DNA of 64,000 nucleotides, taken from positions 62,001-126,000 of the forward strand of contig JAEWQJ010000037.1 in assembly GCA_023399215.1 (NCBI GenBank), given 5' to 3'. The DNA comes from Methanobacteriota archaeon (GTDB lineage: Archaea > Halobacteriota > Methanosarcinia > Methanosarcinales > Methanosarcinaceae). The notes beneath the pieces are model-generated. The model was not told the origin of the DNA. It searched no databases and saw nothing but the letters and a program-made list of their open reading frames with translations. Each line of letters opens with the position of its first letter. Position 1 is the stretch's first letter. The position numbers were made by a program, and so were the translations under genes. Of this stretch, positions 8,024-16,301 are shown piece after piece.

Positions 8024-8548
8024 ATGCTGAGAATCGCAGTAACCGGCAGTCCGGGTATTGGAAAATCAACAGTTGTGGCAAAAGCTGCTGAAAAACTTGC
8101 CGGCCAGCCTTGCTTCAAAATAAGCGGCATCTAGACTGCCGAAATCCGAAAAGAAGGAAAGAGGGAAGGTTTTTCGATCCGGGACCTTGCTACTGGAAAA
8201 ATCGGAGTCCTGAGCAGCGTCAGAGGAAGCGGACCGAGAGTTGGAAAATATCACGTTAACCTGGAAGACCTTGAAAAAATCGGGTCAAATGCTCTCAGAA
8301 GTGCCCTGAAATGTGACCTGATAGTTATCGATGAGGTCGGGCCGATGGAGCTCAAATCCGAAGCTTTCGTTTCGGCAGTTGAGGTAGTCCTGGAATCCGA
8401 TAAACCGGTTCTTGCAGTGCTGCATCGGTCAAGCAGTCACCAGCTGGTTCAGAGGATGAGGAAAGAATTCGAGGTTTTGATAGTTAATGAGGAAAACCGG
8501 GATGAGCTGCCTGAAAAAATCGCAAATCGCTTCAGGGAAATGAGGTGA
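8024..8548 (+). CDS. THEP1-family NTPase with an in-frame UAG (possible pyrrolysine)
   Basis: Reading through one TAG at 8132-8134 gives a 174-residue protein of normal THEP1 length (PF03266, nucleoside-triphosphatase). It shows Walker A Gly-Ser-Pro-Gly-Ile-Gly-Lys-Ser-Thr (about residues 8-16), the Thr-Ala-Glu-Ile-Arg-Lys-Glu-Gly loop after the UAG, Walker B Leu-Ile-Val-Ile-Asp-Glu-Val-Gly-Pro-Met-Glu (about 96-106), and a C-terminal Asn-Arg-Asp-Glu-Leu-Pro segment. The amber codon sits at residue 37, where relatives usually have an aromatic residue such as Tyr, so TAT/TAC to TAG is a one-base change. There is no other lesion. In Methanosarcina UAG can be read as pyrrolysine, so the full protein may be made; otherwise this is a fresh pseudogene. 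An alternative start is ATG at 8012. Confidence 0.75.
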
Positions 8549-8661
8549 AATTGATCCTTCTCACCCCACCTAACAGATCCTTCCTGCCTTATTATTCTCT
8601 GGGAAAAACATAACCTGAAATCTGAAAAATTTGTTCTTTAATCAAGAACCTCACCAATGTT

Positions 8662-9438
8662 TCAGATAAGGAGTAGCCCGTTTTGCCAGTCATTGATTAT
8701 TCTGGTAGCAGTCCGCGTTTCATCCACTTCGCCTTTCTTTTGCAGGAAATTGCACTGTTTGCCTATCAGTTCAAGCACATCATAGGAAGTCTCATCTTTG
8801 AGTGCGATACTATAGAAAGACTCGAGGGCTGCTTTATTTTCTGCAAGCATTTTTTCAATTATCTTCAAAGCGACACCGATTTTGTCCTTAAGATGGGTTG
8901 CATCCTTTATTCCGAGCAGGCCCTGGAGATATTCGTCTTTTTCGTCAAAAGGAATCACTCCAGGCGTGTCTATAAACATGATGCGTGAACCTGCATCCAC
9001 ATGCTGGACGCCTTTCGTGTGGCCGGATACTGAAGATGTACTTGCCCGGTGTCGGCCTGTAACGCCGTTGATTACTGAAGATTTGCCAACATTGGGATAG
9101 CCCAGGGTGCCGACCAGAATATCCTGCCCTTTTATACCGGCTTTTATAGCGGCCGACGCAAGTATCTGGTGCCTCAGCATCGTTGTTCCGGACCTGTCCT
9201 TGCTGGAAACAAAAACTACAGGTGCAATTCTTGAGAGGCGGGCTTTGGTTTTTTCAAGTTTCTCTCTTGATACGAGATCGGATTTGTTGATTACTATAAT
9301 GAAAGGCTTGTTCAAGCGGATTATCTCGCGCTCAACTTCACTGTTTCGAGTCTCTTCAGGAAACCTGGCATCTATTACTTCAAGAAGGACGTCAGCTTTT
9401 TTGATAACATCTTTTACAAGGGCTTTGTAGCTCGCCAT
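8662..9438 (-). CDS. Circularly permuted GTPase (YlqF/YawG type)
   Basis: 258 residues with GTPase motifs in permuted order: G4 Asn-Lys-Ser-Asp (about 51-54), G5 Ser-Ser-Lys-Asp (about 78-81), G1 Gly-Tyr-Pro-Asn-Val-Gly-Lys-Ser-Ser (about 113-121), G2 Thr in the His-Thr-Lys-Gly loop, and G3 Asp-Thr-Pro-Gly (about 156-159). The permuted YlqF/RbgA/YawG proteins bind GTP and act in ribosome subunit assembly. The archaeal members are presumed to do likewise. The C-terminal helical part (about 185-258) matches the RNA-binding tail region of the family in position. It is monocistronic, convergent with THEP1. Confidence 0.87.
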   Translation of the reverse strand: MASYKALVKDVIKKADVLLEVIDARFPEETRNSEVEREIIRLNKPFIIVINKSDLVSREKLEKTKARLSRIAPVVFVSSKDRSGTTMLRHQILASAAIKAGIKGQDILVGTLGYPNVGKSSVINGVTGRHRASTSSVSGHTKGVQHVDAGSRIMFIDTPGVIPFDEKDEYLQGLLGIKDATHLKDKIGVALKIIEKMLAENKAALESFYSIALKDETSYDVLELIGKQCNFLQKKGEVDETRTATRIINDWQNGLLLI

Positions 9439-9479
9439 ATGCTCTGGCTATGGCACAAGCTGGTATATAAGATATAGTG

Positions 9480-9599
9480 AAGTAAAACTTGATAAATATA
9501 TAGTTATTAAGTAAAAAATAAAGTTATTAAGTAAAAAATAAAGTTAAGTAAAAAATAAAGTTAAGTAAAAAATAAAAACAGGACTCTGAAACTCAGCGT
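9480..9599. repeat. AT-rich tandem repeats
   Basis: Roughly 20-base units of the type AAAGTTATTAAGTAAAAAAT are repeated four times, with the later copies shortened, between about 9497 and 9585. No gene is seen. Confidence 0.6.
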
Positions 9600-9878
9600 T
9601 TACTTATTTTCCCAGAATTTCTCGGCTTCTTCTTCCATTTCCTCCAGCCTGTCATAATAATCCGGAAATTCGTTCAGATGAGCCAGGGCGATTTTCCCTG
9701 TCATTATGGGATCGTCGTTAGTAACGTTTGTCAAGGGGTCCTGGGTTCCATGTTCGAGCTCAACATCCATGCCTCTGCGGAACTGGTCAATATCAAACTT
9801 ATCCCATTTTATTCCAAGCTGTTCCCCAACTGCTTTTGCCTCTTCAGCAGTAAATTGCTTTTTTGTCAAACTTCTCAC
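9600..9878 (-). CDS. DUF5661 family protein
   Basis: A 92-residue acidic protein with the pattern Phe-Thr-x-Glu-Glu-Ala-Lys near the start, then Met-Asp-Val-Glu-Leu-Glu-His-Gly-Thr (about 37-45), Asp-Pro-Leu-Thr-Asn-Val-Thr-Asn-Asp-Asp-Pro (about 47-57) and Ala-His-Leu-Asn-Glu-Phe-Pro-Asp-Tyr-Tyr (about 66-75). These define DUF5661, a small family in archaea and bacteria with no assigned role. The His/Glu/Asp-rich core could bind metal, which is my inference only. It ends in a short coiled-coil tail. Confidence 0.8.
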   Translation of the reverse strand: MRSLTKKQFTAEEAKAVGEQLGIKWDKFDIDQFRRGMDVELEHGTQDPLTNVTNDDPIMTGKIALAHLNEFPDYYDRLEEMEEEAEKFWENK

Positions 9879-10066
9879 TCCAACTGATTATTTAATCTTT
9901 GACAATTGTTTAATAATCGTTTGATATTATTGAATAGATCTATACTTAAGGATTTTCCTGTAAAACCAGGCTATGTATATAGTTACTTCGCAAAGAGGAA
10001 CTGTACTTTTGAATTAAAATCTTGAGAAGAGTGAATAAGACCATAAGAGAGTAAGAGAGAGTAAAA

Positions 10067-10540
10067 ATGTCAGATGAAGATTCTTTATTTATGAAAAGGG
10101 CAATCGAACTTTCACTTGAAAATGTGAAGAAAGGAGGAGGTCCTTTTGGGGCAGTAATCGTCAGAAAAGGGGAAATCCTTGCAGAAAGCTGCAACATGGT
10201 TACTGTACTTAATGACCCTACGGCTCATGCCGAGATAAATGTAATAAGAGAAGCAGCCCGGAAACTCGAGACTTTTGATCTCAGCGGCTGTACTATCTAC
10301 GCTTCCTGTGAGCCTTGCCCAATGTGCCTTGGGGCGATTTACTGGGCCAGAATTGGTAAAGTCGTTTTTGCCAATACGGCATCTGACGCTCAAAAAATTG
10401 GTTTTGCGGATTCTTTAATTTATAGTGAGATCTCACTCCCTCCTCAGGAGAGAAATATAGAATTCCGACAGCTCCTAAGGGAAGAGGCTTTGAAGGCTTT
10501 TAAGGCGTGGGAAGAGTCCGAGAACAAAATAGAGTACTGA
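10067..10540 (+). CDS. guaD: Guanine deaminase-type nucleoside/nucleobase deaminase
   Basis: 157 residues of the cytidine-deaminase fold. The zinc site is His-Ala-Glu (about 54-56, with the Glu as proton shuttle) and Pro-Cys-Pro-Met-Cys (about 84-88). The Ser-Cys-Glu-Pro-Cys-Pro-Met-Cys-Leu-Gly-Ala-Ile-Tyr-Trp-Ala segment, the Gly-Phe-Asp/Ala-Asp-Ser motif and the C-terminal Lys-x-Glu-Tyr end follow Bacillus subtilis GuaD closely. The enzyme turns guanine into xanthine and ammonia. tRNA adenosine deaminase (TadA) is the main alternative, but the C-terminal swap region favours GuaD. An AGAGAG-rich leader precedes the ATG. Confidence 0.85.
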   Translation: MSDEDSLFMKRAIELSLENVKKGGGPFGAVIVRKGEILAESCNMVTVLNDPTAHAEINVIREAARKLETFDLSGCTIYASCEPCPMCLGAIYWARIGKVVFANTASDAQKIGFADSLIYSEISLPPQERNIEFRQLLREEALKAFKAWEESENKIEY

Positions 10541-10936
10541 GAGAACTAATACTCAAATTAAAGAATGAGATCGAGTACTGGGAGAACCAGAACCAATACT
10601 TAAATTAAAGAATAAAATCAGTAATTTAAATCCAACAGGAAATTATGTTGGGTGTAAATTTTTATTGAAAATGTTATTCTATAAATATTTTTCTAAAGGA
10701 AGGATTATTTGTTGCTATTTATTTACTAAAATTTAAGCTCCCTGTCTTTATCTGCAGGTAATCTCTTTCCCGATTTTTACATAGCGGAAAACTCATTTTT
10801 TTCATAGGAGCACAATTATATTGAGGGCAAGATTCAATAAAAAGCTCTCTGTACATATAGTGAGAAACTTCCCAAAATCTACATGAAGCTTTAAATGTAT
10901 TGCCACATATTTTAGATTACAGTAAATAATTTTAAA
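10541..10936. promoter_or_regulatory. Spacer with a candidate promoter for the PEP synthase gene
   Basis: No gene is seen. GCTTTAAATGTAT at about 10888-10900 fits an archaeal BRE/TATA box 37-55 bases before the two candidate start codons. This is weak evidence from position and sequence only. Confidence 0.35.
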
Positions 10937-13366
10937 ATGGGGGCTTTCTGGGAGATGTCTGATAACAAAAGTAAATATATTCGCTGGTTTGAAGAGACCA
11001 CGATAGATGATGTCCCGATTGTCGGTGGGAAGAATGCTTCACTTGGGGAAATGTACAGGGAACTTACTTCAAAGGGAGTAAAGATCCCAAATGGTTTTTC
11101 AGTTACTGCTGAGGCTTACTGGCATACTCTTGAAGCCGGAGGAATTCTGGAGAAACTTAAAAGCACGATGGAAGGGCTTGATACCTCAAACATTGCAGAC
11201 CTTGCAAGAAGGGGAAAAGCTGCAAGAGACCTGATTCTTGGGGCAGGAATTCCGGATGATCTCTGGGAGGAGATCAAGACCGCATATGACCACCTCTGCG
11301 AACAATACGGGGAAGATACAGACGTAGCCGTGCGAAGTTCGGCAACGGCTGAAGATTTGCCTACAGCTTCTTTTGCAGGCCAGCAGGAGACTTACCTGAA
11401 TATTCGGGGGTATCCGGGGCTTAGAGATGCGTGCATACGCTGCTTTGCATCCCTTTTCACTGACAGGGCTATTTCCTACCGCGTAACCAATAAATTTGAT
11501 CATTTCAAGGTTGCTCTTTCCATAGGAATCATGAAAATGGTCAGGTCGGATCTTGCTTCCAGCGGGGTTATTTTTACCCTGGATACGGAGACCGGTTTTA
11601 GGGACGTGGTTTTTATCACAGGTGCATATGGGCTTGGAGAAAACATTGTTCAGGGACAGGTCAATCCCGATGAGTTTTACGTCTTCAAGCCGACTTTCAG
11701 GCAGGGATTTAAGCCGATTGTCAAGAAAAAAGTGGGGAGCAAGGAGATCAAGATGATCTATGGGCGCGGCGATTCAAAAGTGCTCACCAGGAATGTAGAG
11801 GTTCCTGAAGCTGACAGGCTGCGCTTCTGTCTCAGTGACGAAGAAGTGCTCAAACTTTCAGGGTATGCTATTGCTATAGAAGACCACTACTCTGAGAAGT
11901 ACGGGGAATCGCGGCCCATGGACATTGAATGGGCAAAGGATGGCATAACAGGCGAACTTTTCATAGTGCAGGCAAGACCTGAAACGGTTCAGTCCCAGCG
12001 GCGTAAAGATATCCTTGAAACCTATGTGCTTGAAAAAAGGTCAGAAATCCTTGCAAGAGGTAGGAGCGTAGGCGACAAAATTGCATCCGGAAAAACCCAT
12101 GTAATTCCTGATATCTCAGACCTGCCTTCTTTTAAACCGGGAGAAATCCTGATTGCGGATACCACAACTCCGGACTGGGAGCCTGTAATGAAAACCGCGG
12201 CTGCGATTGTCACGAACAAAGGAGGAAGGACCTGCCATGCAGCGATTGTCAGCCGGGAGCTGGGGATTCCTGCAGTTGTAGGAACAGGCAACGCAACCGA
12301 AGTGCTTGAAACAGGCAGGGAGATTACGGTTAGCTGTGCCGAAGGCGAGGACGGGCTTGTATACGATGGGATTCTTCCTTTTCATAAAGATACCCTGATA
12401 CTGAAAGATATGAAACGCCCGAAAACCGAGATTATGATGAACCTCGGAAACCCTGAAGAGGCTTTTGGCTTTTCCATGATCCCTAATGACGGAATTGGGC
12501 TTGCAAGGCTGGAATTTATCATTACGAGCTATATCAAGGTTCACCCGATGGCTCTTGTGCACCCTGAGAAGGTTAAAGACCTTAAGGTTCTTCGGGAAAT
12601 CGAGCAGCTTACCCGAGGCTACAGGAGAGAAGATTATTTTGTCGAGCAGCTTGCTCAGGGGGTTAGCACCATTGCTGCGGCTTTCTATCCTAAGCCGGTT
12701 GTAGTTCGTATGAGCGACTTCAAGACCAATGAGTACGCAAGCCTGCTTGGGGGCAGCTACTTTGAAATGGAGGAAAGCAACCCCATGATAGGGTTCAGGG
12801 GAGCTTCCCGCTATTTTGATGAGCGCTACAGGGAAGGATATGCTCTTGAGTGCAGGGCTATGAAAAAGGTCAGGGACGAAATGGGGCTTACAAACCTTAT
12901 TCTTATGATCCCCTTCTGCAGAACGGTTGAAGAAGCGCGGAAAGTTATTGACGAAATGGAAAAAAACGGGCTCAAAAGAGGAGAAAACGGGCTTCAGGTC
13001 TATGTTATGTGCGAGATTCCAAACAATGTTCTGCTTATCGACGAATTCAGTGAATTCTTCGACGGTTTCTCAATAGGTTCAAATGACCTGACCCAGTTGA
13101 CACTTGGCGTTGACAGGGATTCCGAACTTCTTGCCGCTGAATTCGATGAGCGGGACCCCGGGGTTATTAAGATTATGGCAATGGCTGTCCAGGGAGCAAA
13201 ACATAATGGAAGACATAGCGGGATTTGTGGACAGGCTCCAAGCGATTTTCCTGAAATTGCGGAGTTCCTGGTAAAAGAGGGAATAGATTCCATTTCACTT
13301 AATCCCGATTCGGTTATGAAAATCACCCTTAAGGTCCTGGAAACTGAAAAAGAGCTGAAACGGTAG
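10937..13366 (+). CDS. ppsA: Phosphoenolpyruvate synthase
   Basis: An 809-residue enzyme that makes PEP from pyruvate, ATP and water (AMP and phosphate released), the entry to gluconeogenesis in methanogens. Residues about 20-350 form the ATP-grasp pyruvate-phosphate-dikinase N-domain. About 390-470 is the swivelling phosphohistidine domain with Gly-Gly-Arg-Thr-Cys-His-Ala-Ala-Ile (His near 435). About 490-805 is the PEP/pyruvate-binding TIM barrel with Gly-Ser-Asn-Asp-Leu-Thr-Gln-Leu and Cys-Gly-Gln near the end. Length is normal. An alternative start is ATG at 10955 (Met-Ser-Asp-Asn-Lys), which may be the real one. The stop is TAG followed directly by an in-frame TAA, which would limit amber readthrough. 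Confidence 0.93.
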   Translation: MGAFWEMSDNKSKYIRWFEETTIDDVPIVGGKNASLGEMYRELTSKGVKIPNGFSVTAEAYWHTLEAGGILEKLKSTMEGLDTSNIADLARRGKAARDLILGAGIPDDLWEEIKTAYDHLCEQYGEDTDVAVRSSATAEDLPTASFAGQQETYLNIRGYPGLRDACIRCFASLFTDRAISYRVTNKFDHFKVALSIGIMKMVRSDLASSGVIFTLDTETGFRDVVFITGAYGLGENIVQGQVNPDEFYVFKPTFRQGFKPIVKKKVGSKEIKMIYGRGDSKVLTRNVEVPEADRLRFCLSDEEVLKLSGYAIAIEDHYSEKYGESRPMDIEWAKDGITGELFIVQARPETVQSQRRKDILETYVLEKRSEILARGRSVGDKIASGKTHVIPDISDLPSFKPGEILIADTTTPDWEPVMKTAAAIVTNKGGRTCHAAIVSRELGIPAVVGTGNATEVLETGREITVSCAEGEDGLVYDGILPFHKDTLILKDMKRPKTEIMMNLGNPEEAFGFSMIPNDGIGLARLEFIITSYIKVHPMALVHPEKVKDLKVLREIEQLTRGYRREDYFVEQLAQGVSTIAAAFYPKPVVVRMSDFKTNEYASLLGGSYFEMEESNPMIGFRGASRYFDERYREGYALECRAMKKVRDEMGLTNLILMIPFCRTVEEARKVIDEMEKNGLKRGENGLQVYVMCEIPNNVLLIDEFSEFFDGFSIGSNDLTQLTLGVDRDSELLAAEFDERDPGVIKIMAMAVQGAKHNGRHSGICGQAPSDFPEIAEFLVKEGIDSISLNPDSVMKITLKVLETEKELKR

Positions 13367-13688
13367 TAAAAAGCTAAAAAATAGCTGTTAATACAATGAA
13401 AATCTATAAAATATTGATTACTGCAATGAAAATCCAAAAAATAACTATAATGATAATGAATCGCTGAAAAGAAACCGAGTAGGCACTAAAAAGTTAAAAA
13501 AGAGTGGGAGTTTATTTAGAAAAGCGGGAAAAGTTCGGAAAATACCAATAAAAGCTAAAAAGATATCCAGAAAGGAACTTGCAATATAATGAAATGAACT
13601 GGAAAAACCAGGCTAGAATAATTGAAAGAAGTATCTGAATAATAGATTGATTTAGACCTTACTAGTAATTTAAGTGGGAGAAATTTTA
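13367..13688. other. AT-rich spacer
   Basis: Purine-rich on the plus strand, with loose AAAAATA/GAAAAT repetitions. I see no gene. The last 20 bases carry GGGAG, the ribosome site for the next small gene. Confidence 0.4.
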
Positions 13689-13829
13689 ATGCCTTTTTTA
13701 AAATATTGCCCGGAGTGCCATTCTAAACTTGAAGATAATCTATTCGAGAAATTTCAATATTGTCCTGTATGTGGGTACTGGACAAGAAAGGAAACTGCAA
13801 GACTTGAGCCATTAATAATCATGGAGTGA
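13689..13829 (+). CDS. Mini zinc-ribbon protein (46 aa)
   Basis: The ATG follows GTGGGAGAAATTTTA. The 46-residue product has Cys-Pro-Glu-Cys (residues 7-10) and Cys-Pro-Val-Cys-Gly-Tyr-Trp (25-31), a complete two-knuckle zinc ribbon with little else. Such ribbons bind Zn2+ and are often adaptors for nucleic acid or protein. It is followed after seven bases by a second ribbon gene, so the two probably form one transcript. No named family. Confidence 0.65.
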   Translation: MPFLKYCPECHSKLEDNLFEKFQYCPVCGYWTRKETARLEPLIIME

Positions 13830-13836
13830 GACCAAA

Positions 13837-14001
13837 ATGTTTGAATCCTCTGCAAAGTGTGTCCGATGCGGTACACCTCTTAAAAAGCAGGTAATTGGTT
13901 CAAATGTATTTTATTACTGTAGAAAATGCGGGTGTACATCTTCGGCTATTTCTGCCAGTACATCATCTCAAAGTGTAACTCGGCCGATAATTCATTTTTG
14001 A
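13837..14001 (+). CDS. Mini zinc-ribbon protein (54 aa)
   Basis: This frame starts seven bases after the stop of the first ribbon gene, and GGAGTGAG at the end of that gene serves as its ribosome site. The 54-residue product has Cys-Val-Arg-Cys-Gly (8-12) and Cys-Arg-Lys-Cys-Gly-Cys (28-33), then a Ser/Thr-rich tail. It is a second zinc ribbon, different in sequence from the first. Function unknown; the pairing of two free ribbons suggests they act together. Confidence 0.65.
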   Translation: MFESSAKCVRCGTPLKKQVIGSNVFYYCRKCGCTSSAISASTSSQSVTRPIIHF

Positions 14002-14283
14002 AGAGACCTGCATCCGGAAGTAACCTTCAATAACTCTCAAAACCGAAGATTCACAACAAAACCAGCTCAGGTAAATTAACCAGATATGATCACAGGCTGG
14101 TTTTGTTTTATATTTTGCCAGTTGGTCTTTGTATTTTGTTATTAGCTTTCTTTTTATTGAATAAAGTAAATCCCAATGCGACCATTATGGACTGTTCTAA
14201 TAATCAAACTCATAAAAATGATGTAAAAATAGAATGTAAAAAGCGATTCTGGAACTTTGTCCCAACTCTCCTGAATCACTGTC

Positions 14284-14933
14284 TTATTTTGTTAAACTAA
14301 ATATGTTTATTAAACCTGCTGAAGTAAGGTTTACTGCAAGAGCTGCAAGTAGAAGGCCCATGAGCCTTGTAAAAACCAGCATTCCGTTATATCCTATGAA
14401 TTTATGGATTCTTCTTGAGAAGAGGAAGGTGTACAGGCAGAGAATGAAGGTCACTATGATTGATATGAGGATTATCATTTTCTGCTCAATATTTTCTGTG
14501 CTTCCCATCAGGACAATTACTGTACTGATGGCGCCTGGACCTGTAAGAAGAGGAAGACCTATAGGAAATACCCAGATATCTTCACGTTCCTGGGACTGCG
14601 AAATCTCTTCTTCAGTAATGCTTTCTCTTGAGATTTTGGCATGCATCATATCAAAGGCAATGCTGAAAAGCAGTATCCCGCCTGCAACCCTCAATGAATC
14701 CACACTAATGCTGAACAGTTCAAGTATTATGTTGCCGGTTACTGCAAAAAAAAGGGCGATTAGACAAGCAAGTGTGACTGATTTTTTGCAATTTGATTTT
14801 TTTCTTCACGAGTCATCTTGCTGGTCAGGGAGATGAAAGTTACTACTCCACTGATTGGGCTGATAACAACAAAGACAGATGTGAATGTGTAGACGAAAAA
14901 CCCGATATTTTCAGTAATCATGTCAGTTATCAT
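14284..14933 (-). pseudogene. MarC-family membrane protein, frameshifted
   Basis: From ATG 14933 (ribosome site GGAG) the frame encodes the MarC start, with Phe-Val-Val-Ile-Ser-Pro-Ile-Ser-Gly, to about residue 50. It then runs off at a stretch of six T (14782-14787; A on the coding strand). Adding one A restores Ala-Lys-Lys-Ser-Val-Thr-Leu-Ala-Cys-Leu-Ile-Ala-Leu-Phe-Phe-Ala-Val-Thr-Gly-Asn and joins the intact remaining 139 codons (14703 down to 14284), giving about 215 residues, the usual MarC length. MarC proteins are six-helix inner-membrane proteins of unclear role. A homopolymer slip could be real decay, phase variation or a sequencing error. Confidence 0.8.
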
Positions 14934-15271
14934 CTTTTTACTCCTGCCCTTGTAATACTTTATAAATTACAGATAGAACTCATCTTGTTGTAGATCTACT
15001 TTCTGGGATTTTATAAAGCATCTTTACATCGTGAAATAACTTAAAAAGTAGTAAAAGCAGGGAATAGATATAAAGATATCCTGAAAGTCAAATGAGTTTT
15101 AAAGTAAAACATAGATAAATCAAGTTAAACATAAGTAAGTCAAGTAGAAAACAAACAAGTCAAGTAATAAATAGCGAGTCAAGTAATAAGTCAATGAATT
15201 ATAAGGAAAACCTTAAGCCAATCAAATAATATAAACGAATCCAAATCTGGATAAGTACAGGCTGTGATTTC
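14934..15271. repeat. Spacer with AAGTCAAGTA repeats
   Basis: About 15110-15200 contains five or six drifting copies of a unit based on AAGTCAAGTAnAAAA. No gene is seen. Confidence 0.5.
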
Positions 15272-15472
15272 ATGAATGGGGAAAAAATCGAGAAAAAGCT
15301 ATTTGAAGAACTCAATTTTATCAAAAAACAACTTGGAGAAATTAAGGAGCATATGGTGGATATAGACAGCCTGCTCACCGCAGAAGAAAAGGAACTGGTA
15401 CTTAGAAGTTTTGAAAACGAGGCAAGAGGAAAACTAGTACCTTTAAGCCGGTTGGAAGAAATTAAGCTTTAA
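15272..15472 (+). CDS. Antitoxin-like small protein, orphan
   Basis: 66 residues. Residues 1-38 form an amphipathic Lys/Glu helix (Leu-Phe-Glu-Glu-Leu-Asn-Phe-Ile-Lys-Lys), and the C-terminal half (Thr-Ala-Glu-Glu-Lys-Glu-Leu-Val... Pro-Leu-Ser-Arg-Leu-Glu-Glu-Ile) looks like the short antitoxins that precede RelE-type toxins in Methanosarcina. No toxin follows: an IS element begins 15 bases after the stop. The toxin gene was therefore probably displaced or lost. Assignment to a toxin-antitoxin module is inferred from resemblance and would fail if family members stand alone elsewhere. Confidence 0.5.
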   Translation: MNGEKIEKKLFEELNFIKKQLGEIKEHMVDIDSLLTAEEKELVLRSFENEARGKLVPLSRLEEIKL

Positions 15473-16301
15473 AATATAAATTCTCTGGCTCTGTAGAAAT
15501 CCTTAATTTAATGCAAACTATTTCCACTACTTTTTTATTTATATTGTACACTATCAGTTTAATTTTTATTTCTTTGACTTGATTATAGAACTTTCTTGCT
15601 CTTAGTACTTCTTCAAACTTCCTTTTGACAACAGATAACGTTGTTTCTGCTATGTTCCTTTTATTATATTTGATTTTACCAAAGTTCAAATATAGCTTTC
15701 TTCTGTATTTTCCTCTTACTTTCTTCCTCTTTCTTTTTCTTACAGATATAATTGAATCTGCTTTAATTTCTTCTCTAATTAGAACATGAATTTTTTCAGA
15801 ATCATACCCCTTATCTAGGACGTAACATTCAGATTTTCTTGACTTATTTGATTGTCTTATCAGAGCTTTTGCATGTTTGACATCATTATCTGTTTTTTGA
15901 CTGATTTTCCATCCTAATATCACCTTTTTATCTGTATCTACTGCTATTGAAGTTTTCAGGAAGCTCCTTAGGAGCTTCCCTGTTCTTCGAGAGTTATAAT
16001 GACTTGCGTAAGAACTCGTAAACCCAGTTGCATCAATTGCTGTAATAGAAGCATTTTCTCCATGTGAATAAAATAGTTTTAGAGTTTTTGATAAAATTAG
16101 GTTAAACAATGAGGACGGAATTCTGGATACAAACTTTTGAAGAATAGTGTAATGAGGAACCTTATCAAGGTCAAATTTTTCTTTTATATTACTCATAAGG
16201 TCAATAAGTTCTACAAAATCACGATAGTCTGCGCTTATATACTCTTTCTTTTGCTCCAGCACATGCTCTGGAATCTTCCCGAAGAGCGGGAAGTTATCCA
16301 A
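15462..16301 (-). CDS. IS5-type DDE transposase, N-terminally uncertain
   Basis: 279 residues with DDE features: Ile-Thr-Ala-Ile-Asp-Ala-Thr-Gly-Phe (first Asp, about 91), Tyr-Val-Leu-Asp-Lys-Gly-Tyr-Asp-Ser (second Asp, about 161), and Arg-Asn-Ile-Ala-Glu-Thr-(x5)-Lys (third, about 215-226, the Y/R-E-K signature). The frame starts with a TTG, and the first ~15 residues overlap, on the other strand, coding sequence of the broken ViaA-like gene, so the true start is unclear. The stop codon lies outside the terminal repeat, in the tail of the antitoxin-like gene. Probably inactive or a truncated copy, since I cannot find the second end. Confidence 0.7.
   Translation of the reverse strand: MDNFPLFGKIPEHVLEQKKEYISADYRDFVELIDLMSNIKEKFDLDKVPHYTILQKFVSRIPSSLFNLILSKTLKLFYSHGENASITAIDATGFTSSYASHYNSRRTGKLLRSFLKTSIAVDTDKKVILGWKISQKTDNDVKHAKALIRQSNKSRKSECYVLDKGYDSEKIHVLIREEIKADSIISVRKRKRKKVRGKYRRKLYLNFGKIKYNKRNIAETTLSVVKRKFEEVLRARKFYNQVKEIKIKLIVYNINKKVVEIVCIKLRISTEPENLYFKA
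15487..16301 (-). mobile_element. IS5-family insertion sequence, one end recognised
   Basis: The end at 15487 reads GGCTCTGTAGAAATCCTTAA; a related end survives at about 1527-1546. No inverted copy of this end is visible on the far side, where ViaA-like coding sequence begins at about 16262-16310. The right boundary given is therefore only the limit of the transposase frame. Insertion may have been accompanied by deletion. Confidence 0.5.

Noticed and set aside
9480..9600. Possible CRISPR-like array
   Set aside because: Units are about 20 bases, directly abutting and AT-rich with no unique spacers, so this is a simple tandem repeat; I saw no repeat-spacer array or cas gene in the window.
14103..14300. 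65-codon plus-strand frame with a hydrophobic start
   Set aside because: TTG start with weak ribosome site, inverted-repeat sequence just upstream, no recognisable family; left out though a small membrane protein is not excluded.
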